IMG/VR virus record: IMGVR_UViG_3300024520_000385
Location: 1-28,493 of that record
Length of the DNA: 28,493 nucleotides
DNA from: a virus
Strand: one strand, 5' to 3'
Shown: positions 12,948-20,763 of the stretch, in pieces
Position numbering within the stretch: position 1 is the stretch's first letter
Layout: each line of letters starts with the position of its first letter
Program-made: the position numbers and the translations under genes
The notes under the pieces: generated by a model
What the model saw: the letters and a program-made list of their open reading frames with translations, nothing else
Databases searched by the model: none
Told to the model about the DNA's origin: nothing

Positions 12948-14226
12948 CCTCGGCAGCTTCATCACCGGGCTTTCGCGGGACTACCACGAGCCGGTCCATC
13001 TGCGCCCGCTGCTCGAGGAGCTTGGCAGGGCAGAGCGTGAGAAGGTGCGCTTTTGCTTCAGCGTGCCGCCGCGTCACGGCAAGAGCGAAACCTTGCTGCA
13101 TTACGTGGCCATGTTGCTGGCCAACAATCCGGCCATTCGCATCGGCTATTGTTCCCACACTCACAGCTTCGCAGTGAAGCAGAGCAAACGAGCGCGGCAG
13201 CTAGCGCGGCGGGCTGGCGTGGACATTCCGCAATTCATCGGCAGGGCTGACGATTGGCAGACCACGGCGGGCGGCGGGCTAGTGGCTCGCGGCGTTGGTG
13301 GTGAGCTAACGGGCCGAGGCTTTGACATCCTGATAGTAGATGACCCAATCAAGAGCCGAGCGGTGGCCGAGAGCGCGTCGCAACGCGATAGCGTCTATGA
13401 CTGGTTTACGTCTGACGCCTTTACGCGATTAACGCCAGACGGCAGCATCATCGTGGTCCACACCCGCTGGCATCCAGACGACCTCGTGGGCCGGCTGGTC
13501 AGCGATGGTTGGGGCTTCGTCAATCTCAAGGCTATCGATGAGCAGGGCGCGGCATTGTGGCCCGAAGGCGGCTGGTCCGCTGACGTGCTAGCCGAGCGCC
13601 GGCGCCACGTTGGCGAGTATAACTGGGCCAGCCTTTATCAGGGTGAGCCAAGGCCAAGAGGCGGCCAGGTCTTCGGTGAGCCAAGTTTCTATGACCGATT
13701 GCCTGAGCGCTATCAGTGCGCTTACGGTATCGACCTCGCCTACACGAAGAAGACCAATGCGGACTATTCGGTTTGCGTGAAGCTACTCAAGTCCGGCGAT
13801 TGTTATTACGTGGCCGACGTCGTCCGTAAGCAAGTGGACGCGCCAGCCTTCGCGCTAACGCTCAAGGCGATGGCTGCGGGTACGCCGGGCCGGATGCTTT
13901 GGCACGCCAGCGGCACGGAGAAGGGCGCGGCCCAGTTCCTGCAGCAACGCATCAAGCGGCTGGAGGTGGCCAACGCATCGACCGACAAGTTCGTCCGCTC
14001 TCAGGGAGTGGCGGCAGCTTGGAACGATGGGCGGGTATTGGTGCCCGATGATGCGCCTTGGCTCGATGTTTTCTTGGGCGAGATGGCCGACTTCACCGGG
14101 CTTGACGATGCCCACGACGACCAAGTTGACGCACTGGCTAGCGGGTTCACCGCTCTTGCTGTAAGCTCCAGCGCATATCGCGACACGAGAAGAGCCCGGA
14201 AGTCAATGCCTCAGAGGAGAATGTAG
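12865..14226 (+). CDS. terL: Terminase large subunit
   Basis: DNA-packaging motor ATPase and headful or site nuclease. 453 residues. Walker A-like PPRHGKSE (68-75), Walker B FDILIVDDPI (152-161), HTRWHPDD coupling region, then the RNase H-like nuclease: YGIDLAYTKKTNADYSV (~287-303) and DDAHDDQVDALASGF (~413-427). ATG 12865 has ribosome site AGAGAGGGAC just upstream, which supports a start 83 bases inside the preceding gene. The C-terminus is basic (RDTRRARKSMPQRRM). Confidence 0.93.
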   Translation: MPSSSSLLREIAKREATRLRLSRSRSTDLGSFITGLSRDYHEPVHLRPLLEELGRAEREKVRFCFSVPPRHGKSETLLHYVAMLLANNPAIRIGYCSHTHSFAVKQSKRARQLARRAGVDIPQFIGRADDWQTTAGGGLVARGVGGELTGRGFDILIVDDPIKSRAVAESASQRDSVYDWFTSDAFTRLTPDGSIIVVHTRWHPDDLVGRLVSDGWGFVNLKAIDEQGAALWPEGGWSADVLAERRRHVGEYNWASLYQGEPRPRGGQVFGEPSFYDRLPERYQCAYGIDLAYTKKTNADYSVCVKLLKSGDCYYVADVVRKQVDAPAFALTLKAMAAGTPGRMLWHASGTEKGAAQFLQQRIKRLEVANASTDKFVRSQGVAAAWNDGRVLVPDDAPWLDVFLGEMADFTGLDDAHDDQVDALASGFTALAVSSSAYRDTRRARKSMPQRRM

Positions 14227-14523
14227 ATGCCGTTCGTTTACCTAGCCGAGCCTGCGCGATGCGCTAACCGCGACTGCCGGTCAGACCTTCGCACCGTCGA
14301 GCGAGTCTTTCAGAATCCAGACGGCTCCGTGGTCTGTATGAATTGCTACACCGACCGGCTCAACGATGCGCCCGCCCTTCAGCCTGCGCCAGAGCCAGAG
14401 ATGGCGGCAGAGCCGGTCATCGTCAGCGAGCCCGCGCCCATTCCAGAGCCCGACCCCGTGCCGGAGCCAGAGCCATCCAAGCCTAAGCGGCGCCGCAAGA
14501 CATCAAAGAAGACCAGCAAATAA
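14227..14523 (+). CDS. Small zinc-ribbon protein with Pro/Glu linker
   Basis: 98 residues. Cysteines in ARCANRDCRSD and VCMNCYTDR (two C-x(2-4)-C pairs about 22 residues apart) suggest a zinc ribbon. A repetitive Pro/Glu-rich linker follows (PAPIPEPDPVPEPEPS), and a Lys/Arg tail ending RRRKTSKKTSK. Lies between terminase and portal with TAATG coupling to the portal gene and ribosome site CAGAGGAG. May bridge DNA or terminase to the portal; no known family. Confidence 0.72.
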   Translation: MPFVYLAEPARCANRDCRSDLRTVERVFQNPDGSVVCMNCYTDRLNDAPALQPAPEPEMAAEPVIVSEPAPIPEPDPVPEPEPSKPKRRRKTSKKTSK

Positions 14524-16247
14524 TGCCCGCCCCTGGCTCCCACCTTCGGCGCATCTATACGCCATATTCCGCCGGCATCCAGCCGACGTGGACAGTCGGC
14601 CAAGTTCGCGGCGCGTTGCTATCTCACGAGCTTGGCGTCTTTGAGTCGTCCGCCCGGCTAGTCGATGCGATGGGCCGCGACGACCGGTTGACCGCTTGCC
14701 TGGAGACTCGAATCAAGGCGCTCCTCGGCTCGCCGTTTGAGATGCTGGCCGCTGACCTCGAGTCGGAGAAAGCCGTCGAGATAGCCGAGGAGATTGGCAA
14801 GCAATGGTTTGACATTCTCACAGAGGACGAGCTTGCCGAGATGATGCGGTGGCGAGTGCTATTGGGCTTCGCTATATGTTCGCTCGAATGGGAGACGACG
14901 GCGGCCTACTGGAGGCCCAAGGTCAAGGTCTGGAATCCGCAGTATTGCTATCACCAGCAAAACGATGACACTTGGTGGATGCTGACGAAAGAAGCCGGCG
15001 AGGTCCAGATAACGCCCGGCGATGGCAAGTGGATGCTGATAGGCCGAGGCCGCCGCCCCTACATGGACGGCGCAGTGCGCTCGCTGGCTATCCCTTGGCT
15101 GATTCGACAATTCGCCGTCAGAGACTGGGCGCGCTATTCCGAGCGCCACGGGATGCCTTTGATAAAGGCTATGGTGCCAGCCGCAGTTGACGCGCCAGAG
15201 AAAGAAGAGTTCTTCGATGACGTGCGAGCGCTATCGACCGAGACGACGGTCATGCTGCCGACCAACGTCACCAGCGATGGGGCCGGCTTCGACCTTGAAT
15301 TGCTAGAGGCTACGGATAAATCATGGCAAGGCTTCGAGCGGCTAATCACGAGCTGTAACGTCTCGATGAGCGTCAACCTGCTAGGTCAGAATCTCACGAC
15401 AGAGGTTCAGGGCGGCAGCTACGCGGCGGCCAAGGTTCATGACCGCGTCCGCGCCGATTATCTGGAGGGCGATGCCGAGGAGTTATCAACGACGCTCCGC
15501 GCTCAGATGCTCAAGCCAATGGTTGCGTTTCAGTATGTCGAAGACGTTGACGAGCTGACCCCGTGGCCGCGCTGGCAGACCTCGCCAGAGGAGGACTTGA
15601 AGGACAAGGCGGAGGTCTACCGGATTGCGGGCGATGCTTTGGTTAGGCTGAAAGAAGCGGGCTTCACCGTTGGCAATATCGCAGAGTTTGGCTTGTCGCT
15701 TGGTCTGACGTTGTCCCAAGTTGGCGGCATTGCGGAGGAGGGTGGCGACGCTATCCAGACGGACCCCGGCGCATCGCTGGTGCTAGCTCCTACGGACTTG
15801 GCAACAATCGTGACCGTCAACGAAGCTCGCGCAAGCCAGGGCCTGCCGCCATTAAAGGCCGATGGTGATCTAACCGTTGGCGAATATCAAGATAAGTCCA
15901 AGGCCGAGGCGCAAGCGCAAGCGCAAGCAAAGCCGCCAGCGGGGCCGCCAGCGGCAACGAAGCTAGCAAGCGGCGATACCGCAAGCTCAGCGCCCGGATT
16001 CGTCGAGGGGATTCTTTATTCTGATTCAGTATCAGAGCAGGCCGCTATGGCCGCGACCGAAGCATTCGCTCCGGACCTCAAGGAAATCATATCGATTATT
16101 GAGACGGCAGAAGATTACCCGCAGATGAGAACGCGGCTGGCCGAGGCTTACGCTGGCATGAAGCCGGAATCTTTCGCGGTGATTGTTGAGAAGGCGCTTA
16201 TCCTGAGCGAGCTGGCCGGCCGCTATGCCGTCCTGAAAGACCTTTGA
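14523..16247 (+). CDS. Portal protein, Mu gp29-like (DUF935)
   Basis: Forms the dodecameric DNA entry channel at one capsid vertex. Family features: ARLVDAMGRDDRLTACLETR (43-62) followed by KALLGSPFEM, SLEWETTAAYWRPKVKVWNP, AIPWLIRQFAVRDWARYSER with HGMPLIKA, and NLLGQNLTTEVQGGSYAAAK (~285-305). 574 residues is a typical length. Residues ~458-485 hold a low-complexity Ala/Gln/Pro repeat (AEAQAQAQAKPPAGPPAA) encoded by near-tandem GCGCAA units, dividing the core from a helical C-terminal domain. Confidence 0.92.
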   Translation: MPAPGSHLRRIYTPYSAGIQPTWTVGQVRGALLSHELGVFESSARLVDAMGRDDRLTACLETRIKALLGSPFEMLAADLESEKAVEIAEEIGKQWFDILTEDELAEMMRWRVLLGFAICSLEWETTAAYWRPKVKVWNPQYCYHQQNDDTWWMLTKEAGEVQITPGDGKWMLIGRGRRPYMDGAVRSLAIPWLIRQFAVRDWARYSERHGMPLIKAMVPAAVDAPEKEEFFDDVRALSTETTVMLPTNVTSDGAGFDLELLEATDKSWQGFERLITSCNVSMSVNLLGQNLTTEVQGGSYAAAKVHDRVRADYLEGDAEELSTTLRAQMLKPMVAFQYVEDVDELTPWPRWQTSPEEDLKDKAEVYRIAGDALVRLKEAGFTVGNIAEFGLSLGLTLSQVGGIAEEGGDAIQTDPGASLVLAPTDLATIVTVNEARASQGLPPLKADGDLTVGEYQDKSKAEAQAQAQAKPPAGPPAATKLASGDTASSAPGFVEGILYSDSVSEQAAMAATEAFAPDLKEIISIIETAEDYPQMRTRLAEAYAGMKPESFAVIVEKALILSELAGRYAVLKDL

Positions 16248-16248
16248 T

Positions 16249-17016
16249 GTGGCGACTAAGGCACCGAGCACCTTCAGCAAGTTTGATGAAGCCATCGCCT
16301 GGTTCCTCGCTCGCATTGTTTTGGATCGTGGCGAGTTTGACCGCCTCAAGGACAACGCGAAGCGGCAAGCGTTTACCGTTTCGAATCTATCTTCCCTCCG
16401 GATGGTGGACCAAGTTTTCAGAGAAATCGCAAGGTCAATGGACAAGGCCGAGGGCCGAAAGGCTTTCAAGAAGCGAATGATCCCATTGCTGCAAAACGAT
16501 TGGGGCGGCGGAATGGCCAGGGACGCCGCCGGCCGCCGCATCAACGTTGGCGCTCGGCTTGATACTATCTACCGGACCAACGTCCTTGGCGCTTATAACG
16601 AGGGACGATACGAGCAGATGAATAGGCCGGTCGTTAAGAAGTTTCGGCCATACTGGATGTACGATGCAATAATGGACAGCCGCACCACGAGCATCTGCCG
16701 CGGGAGAGACAAGAAGGTTTTCGCCGCTGATGACCCTTGGTGGGACACGAACTACCCGCCGCTCCATTACAACTGCCGCTCCGGCGTGCGAGCGATAACG
16801 GCGCGCCGAGCGAACAAGGAAGGCGTCTCAAGCCAGGCGGACCTCTGGTCAGAGGACAAGGACGGAAACATCGTCCCGGCTGGTGACCCGCTCGCCGGTT
16901 TCGGCAACTCCCCGGACATCGGGGCCAAGGTTGTAGCGCAAGCGGATATGAGCAAAGTCAACGAAACCCTAGTGAATATATACAACGAGAAAGAAGCAAG
17001 GACGATCGACAAATGA
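16249..17016 (+). CDS. Head morphogenesis protein, Mu gpF-like
   Basis: Minor head protein needed for capsid assembly, probably entering the head with DNA. The diagnostic C-terminal pattern is present: LDTIYRTNVLGAYNEGRYEQ (~104-123), YDAIMDSRTTSICRGRDKKV, then NYPPLHYNCRSGVRAITARR. 255 residues is shorter than Mu gpF; the N-terminal part is brief. GTG start at 16249 one base after the portal stop; an overlapping ATG at 16247 is in another frame. Confidence 0.88.
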   Translation: MATKAPSTFSKFDEAIAWFLARIVLDRGEFDRLKDNAKRQAFTVSNLSSLRMVDQVFREIARSMDKAEGRKAFKKRMIPLLQNDWGGGMARDAAGRRINVGARLDTIYRTNVLGAYNEGRYEQMNRPVVKKFRPYWMYDAIMDSRTTSICRGRDKKVFAADDPWWDTNYPPLHYNCRSGVRAITARRANKEGVSSQADLWSEDKDGNIVPAGDPLAGFGNSPDIGAKVVAQADMSKVNETLVNIYNEKEARTIDK

Positions 17017-17288
17017 GCACCTTCGGAATTGACCCGCCAAGCGATTGGCAAGAGTTCGACGCTGCGGCCATCGGCGCCGGCATTGACCTGGAGGCGACTG
17101 GCGGAACCAACGGGCTTGGCAAGGTCATCCGCGTTATCACTGCGGGAGCCGGTGCGCTTGACGTCATCATGGCAAGCTCTAGCGGAGTGACGCGGACGCT
17201 CACCGTCGCGGACAACGAGGAAATCATCGGGCTGTTCGCAGCCGTCCGCGGCACGTCAACCGTTACCCGGATTCGGGTGGGCTGGTAG
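17013..17288 (+). CDS. Small hypothetical virion-region protein
   Basis: 91 residues, likely beta-rich. GLGKVIRVITAGAGALDVIM and RTLTVADNEEIIGLFAAVRG, then TSTVTRIRVGW, read like alternating strands of a small barrel or jellyroll. Coupled to the gpF-like gene by ATGA and followed after 3 bases by the LamG gene. Might be an anchor for that protein on the head or a decoration component; unrecognised. Confidence 0.68.
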   Translation: MSTFGIDPPSDWQEFDAAAIGAGIDLEATGGTNGLGKVIRVITAGAGALDVIMASSSGVTRTLTVADNEEIIGLFAAVRGTSTVTRIRVGW

Positions 17289-17291
17289 AAA

Positions 17292-18809
17292 ATGCCCGGT
17301 TACGCTAACGCCAACAGCTACGCCGCGAGGCGGGGAGGCGGCCCGATTGGGCCTGCTCCCGTGCCGGCCTTCGACACGAAGTCCATCGTGCTCGATGGCG
17401 TCAGCGAGCGGCTGACGAGAGCAGGCGGAAGCGTTACGGGTTGCGAGTTTGACTGGAACGCGGCTTTCTCCATTAACGCTTGGGTCAAAGGGACATCGAC
17501 CGCTGGCATCTATCTAGCAAGCAAGCAAGCGGCCGGCAGCGCGCAGGGGTGGGCAGTTGGTTTCTACCTCGGCTTCCCACTCTTTTTCTTGTGCAACAAT
17601 CTACCGGGTAACCTGTACATCCAAGAGGCTGTGAGCCAGACGACGTTAAGCGGCTGCTGGAAGATGGTGACCTGGGTTTACAACGGGAGCGGCTTGGCAT
17701 CGGGCTGTACGACTTTCATCAACGGGACGAGCACCATGCCGGTCCCCAGCGGACTGACATACCGTGATGCGCTTGGTGGCAATACGACTCTTGGCGGCGG
17801 TGACCTCGACATCGGGCGCTATCCCGGCGGCAACTTCTTCCCGGGCTCCGTCGCTGACTTGTCAATCTGGAGCGCCGCGCTCAGTCCCGCTGAGGTTAAT
17901 ACGCTTTACAATAAGACAACCGGCATCGCTGGCCGCCCGCTAGACATCACGGGATTTGCTAACCTCGACGGCTGGTGGCGAATGGGCGACGGCACCGGAG
18001 ACAGCGCAGCGCCAGGCGGCGAGATATTCGACCAAAGCCCAAACGGCAACGACCTGGCCGCTATCAATACAATCTCCACGGACATCGTCCCCGACTCGCC
18101 TGGAGCGCTGTTCTGGAACGACCTCAGTCTTGGTACAGACGGAATTGATGAGCGGGTCAACCTTGGGAGCGCTGCGGACTTCAGCGGGCTAGACCAACAC
18201 TTCACCGCTGCGGTTTGGTTCAAGACTTCGCAGGTAGGAACGGCGGACATCTTTGGAAAGTGGGCCGGCCTTGCCGCTCGTGATTGGGTTATCTTTCTCG
18301 ATGGCGGCAGAATCTTTGCTTATATGAACACGGCGACCGGCCCGAAGACCGTAGCGACCGTGGCGAGCTTTAACGATAACGCTTGGCATCTGGCCGTCAT
18401 GAGCTGGGACGGCGCAAACCTTACCATTGACATGGACGGCGGCACGGAGCGCTGGCAGCTCATCGTGGGCGACCGGCTTGGCAACAGCGGCAGCGATGTC
18501 CTGTTAGGCGCCCGTGATAACTTTGGCGGCACTGCTATCAGCTTCTATTCGGGCCGATTCGACGAGGCTAGTTTTTACAGCCGAGCGCTGACGGCGGCGG
18601 AGTGTATCGAAATGTACCATGGCGGCCTGCCGGTTGACCTCTCGACGCATAGCGCAAACGCCGACTTGCTCCATTGGTGGCGTTGCGGCGATGCCACGTT
18701 TGATGGTATTGCGCTTGGCCAAGCGTCCGTGTTCGATGTCGTTGGTAGCAGCGACGGCTTCCAATTCAACATGGACGCTGCGGACTTAACTGGAGATGTT
18801 CCGACATGA
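17292..18809 (+). CDS. Double LamG/concanavalin-like domain protein
   Basis: 505 residues. Two LamG-type jellyroll domains: ~25-215 (SIVLDGVSERLTRAGG, FSINAWVKGTSTAGIYLASK, ending LSIWSAALSPAEVNTLYN) and ~278-480 (GIDERVNLGSAADFSG, FTAAVWFKTSQVGTADIFGK, ending FDEASFYSRALTAAECIEMY). Such domains bind glycans or act as laminin-like adhesion modules. No signal peptide. It sits within the head gene block, between the gpF-like gene and the protease, so it may be displayed on the capsid rather than on tail fibres. Confidence 0.85.
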   Translation: MPGYANANSYAARRGGGPIGPAPVPAFDTKSIVLDGVSERLTRAGGSVTGCEFDWNAAFSINAWVKGTSTAGIYLASKQAAGSAQGWAVGFYLGFPLFFLCNNLPGNLYIQEAVSQTTLSGCWKMVTWVYNGSGLASGCTTFINGTSTMPVPSGLTYRDALGGNTTLGGGDLDIGRYPGGNFFPGSVADLSIWSAALSPAEVNTLYNKTTGIAGRPLDITGFANLDGWWRMGDGTGDSAAPGGEIFDQSPNGNDLAAINTISTDIVPDSPGALFWNDLSLGTDGIDERVNLGSAADFSGLDQHFTAAVWFKTSQVGTADIFGKWAGLAARDWVIFLDGGRIFAYMNTATGPKTVATVASFNDNAWHLAVMSWDGANLTIDMDGGTERWQLIVGDRLGNSGSDVLLGARDNFGGTAISFYSGRFDEASFYSRALTAAECIEMYHGGLPVDLSTHSANADLLHWWRCGDATFDGIALGQASVFDVVGSSDGFQFNMDAADLTGDVPT

Positions 18810-19033
18810 CTTATTGCGTCGTTAGCTATCCCGCCACAGCGGAACAGTATGGGCAAGCCATTGAAGAGGAGGCGACGGTGAGAATCAGCCTCGATGAAAG
18901 CCAGTGCATTCTAAAGTGGAGAGGCGCGACGCCGCCCGCCTTCGCTGGGCTTCTAACGCTGACCCACGCCGCGGCGCTTGCGCTGATGCACACGGCAGCC
19001 TGGCAAGACGACACGCCGCCGGGGGCTCCATGA
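18806..19033 (+). CDS. Small hypothetical protein
   Basis: 75 residues, unrecognised. AIEEEATVRISLDESQCILKWRG then APAFAGLLTLTHAAALALM-like hydrophobic helix near the end (GLLTLTHAAALALMHTAAW). Start overlaps the LamG stop, stop overlaps the following ATG, both ATGA. Probably accessory to the neighbouring LamG protein, by position only. Confidence 0.62.
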   Translation: MTYCVVSYPATAEQYGQAIEEEATVRISLDESQCILKWRGATPPAFAGLLTLTHAAALALMHTAAWQDDTPPGAP

Positions 19034-19227
19034 TGAGCTTCATGGGTAAACTATTGTCAGACTCTGCGACGTGGCGAGCTTGCGTCCGTTGTCCGGCTAT
19101 CTGGCTGGGCGAGATGGCTTGTGAGGTTTGCGGCGCTGACGGTGAGCCGATAGCCGATAGGGACGCGGACCCCGCGCCGATGATTGTGGAGATTGTGAGC
19201 GATGCCAGTTCAGACCTGCCAAATTGA
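19030..19227 (+). CDS. 65-residue zinc-ribbon protein
   Basis: Two CxxC knuckles ten residues apart: ACVRCPAIWLGEMACEVCG, followed by an acidic tail (DRDADPAPMIVEIVSDASSD). The start at ATG 19030 overlaps the previous stop (ATGA); the same frame is open much further upstream but that part shadows the previous gene. Overlaps the protease gene by 26 bases. Function unknown. Confidence 0.65.
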   Translation: MMSFMGKLLSDSATWRACVRCPAIWLGEMACEVCGADGEPIADRDADPAPMIVEIVSDASSDLPN

Positions 19228-20326
19228 CGGAGTGAGCGGCTACCAGTGGGGCGATGGTGGCAAGTGCTACACCGGTCCAGATGCTGAGCGCAAAGCCGAG
19301 CAGCAAGGCCGCGCCATCGAGCAAGAGGCTGACATGATGCGAGCGTCCTTGTCCGTTGTCATCGGCACCGAGCCTCCGAGCGAGTTCGTCATCTTTACGC
19401 TTGGCAATCTCTCGACGAGCAAAGGCGAGTTTGTCTTTGACGATGACGCCGCGGCCCGCGTGATGCTCGCCTTTCAAGAGCACGGCGCCGACCGGCTGCC
19501 GATTGACTTTGACCATGGGATGCTCGCAGCGGTCAAGACGCCGGAGACGAGCGTGGCCGCAGGATGGTTCACGCCGGCTATAGTGGACAACAAACTGATG
19601 GCGCTTAACGTCGAGTGGACGGAGCGAGCGGCCGAGATGCTTCGCGCTCGCGAGTTCCGCTTTCTGTCGCCAGCCTTCAACTATGACCGCAAGACCGGGC
19701 AAATCACGCAACTGCTCAACGTAGCGCTGACCAACTTGCCAGCCACGAGAGACGCCGAGCCGCTCGTAGCCAATCAAATAGAAAATGTTCCGCCATCGCA
19801 ATCCCGCGCGGCGGCCACCACAAAAGAGGTCCGAAAAGTGTCTGAAAAGATTCTCGCAGTCCTTGGCGCCGCCACCGAAAATGAAGCGGTAAACATTGCC
19901 AAGGAATTTAACAGTTGGTCGCGCGAAGTTCTCGCAGCGACTGGAACAGAAACCCTTGACGCTGCAGCCGCGGCCATCAAGCTCAACGCTGAGCTACCGG
20001 CCAAGGTCGCAGAGCTTAGCCAGCAAATCAAGACGCTGACTGATGAGAAGCAAGCGCAAGACCGCGAGCAACTTATCGGCAAGCTGAGCGAAGCGGGCAA
20101 GCTGCCGCCAAGCCTTCATGACTGGGCTCGTGGTCAGTCAATGGAATCCCTTTCAACATTCGGAGACGCCGCGCCCACCGTGGCTCCAGTCTCCGCCATT
20201 CAACCCCAAAGCGACGGCGCAATCATTCTCAGCGATGAAGATGAAGAAGCCATCAAGCTTGGGCTGGCTACTCGCGAGTCATTCCTGGCTGAGCGTAAAC
20301 GAGAGAATAACGAGGTGGCGAAATGA
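19202..20326 (+). CDS. Prohead protease with C-terminal scaffold, Mu gpI-like
   Basis: 374 residues. Residues ~47-190 fit the phage I-like protease domain (PSEFVIFTLGNLSTSKGEFV, RLPIDFDHGM, AAGWFTPAIVDNKLMALNVE, FRFLSPAFNYDRKTGQI, LLNVALTNLPA). It is predicted to cleave itself and the scaffold during head maturation. Residues ~213-374 are helical and charged, a scaffold. The N-terminus CQIDGVSGYQWGDGGKCYTG is a module seen in several phage head proteins. An in-frame GTG with its own ribosome site starts a separate scaffold product (next entry). Confidence 0.87.
   Translation: MPVQTCQIDGVSGYQWGDGGKCYTGPDAERKAEQQGRAIEQEADMMRASLSVVIGTEPPSEFVIFTLGNLSTSKGEFVFDDDAAARVMLAFQEHGADRLPIDFDHGMLAAVKTPETSVAAGWFTPAIVDNKLMALNVEWTERAAEMLRAREFRFLSPAFNYDRKTGQITQLLNVALTNLPATRDAEPLVANQIENVPPSQSRAAATTKEVRKVSEKILAVLGAATENEAVNIAKEFNSWSREVLAATGTETLDAAAAAIKLNAELPAKVAELSQQIKTLTDEKQAQDREQLIGKLSEAGKLPPSLHDWARGQSMESLSTFGDAAPTVAPVSAIQPQSDGAIILSDEDEEAIKLGLATRESFLAERKRENNEVAK
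19838..20326 (+). CDS. Internal-start capsid scaffold protein (Mu gpZ-like arrangement)
   Basis: GTG at 19838 is in frame with the protease gene (residue 213) and has AAAGAGG at 19823-19829, nine bases upstream. The product would be 162 residues: MSEKILAVLGAATENEAVNI, coiled-coil AKVAELSQQIKTLTDEKQAQ, linker, and C-terminal EEAIKLGLATRESFLAERKR. In Mu, gene Z scaffold is made from within gene I in the same way (known). The start site here is inferred from sequence. Confidence 0.62.
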   Translation: MSEKILAVLGAATENEAVNIAKEFNSWSREVLAATGTETLDAAAAAIKLNAELPAKVAELSQQIKTLTDEKQAQDREQLIGKLSEAGKLPPSLHDWARGQSMESLSTFGDAAPTVAPVSAIQPQSDGAIILSDEDEEAIKLGLATRESFLAERKRENNEVAK

Positions 20327-20745
20327 CCGCACTAGCAATTGACACGGACGTCCCCGAAAAGGCGTCCAGCTTTTCTATGATTTCAGAATATGGCGCAGCG
20401 GCTGGCGCCATTTGCTATCAGGGCGCCTTGATGGTTGTCGATGCCAATGGCAACTTCGCACCCGGCACGGCTGTCTTGGGACTCGTCGCGGCTGGCCGTT
20501 GCGGCGAGTTCGTGGATAACACGACTGGCGCAGCGGGTGACCTCAACGTACGAGTGAAGAGCGGAATCTTTCGCTTCGCTAACGAAACCACAGACATGGT
20601 TTTAGCGACTCAGGTAGGGGAGGACTGCTTCATCTTTGACGATGGGACCGTCTCTGCAACGAATGGCGGCGCTACGCAAAGCATTGCGGGCCGAGTTTAC
20701 GAAGTAGACGCTGATGGCGTTTGGGTCGCAATTAGCTACCCGTAA
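20323..20745 (+). CDS. Head decoration or capsid-associated protein
   Basis: 140 residues, beta-rich, resembling small capsid-stabilising proteins encoded just before major capsid genes: AICYQGALMVVDANGNFAPG, TAVLGLVAAGRCGEFVDNTT, LNVRVKSGIFRFANET, AGRVYEVDADGVWVAISYP. Coupled to the protease gene by ATGA. Predicted to sit on the outer capsid surface; call based on size, composition and position. Confidence 0.75.
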   Translation: MTALAIDTDVPEKASSFSMISEYGAAAGAICYQGALMVVDANGNFAPGTAVLGLVAAGRCGEFVDNTTGAAGDLNVRVKSGIFRFANETTDMVLATQVGEDCFIFDDGTVSATNGGATQSIAGRVYEVDADGVWVAISYP

Positions 20746-20763
20746 AGAATAAGGAATAAGAAA

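Noticed and set aside
19097-19801. Minus-strand frame of 234 codons opposite the protease gene
   Set aside because: No family motifs, overlaps a conserved phage protease, and no minus-strand gene is supported anywhere else in the window.
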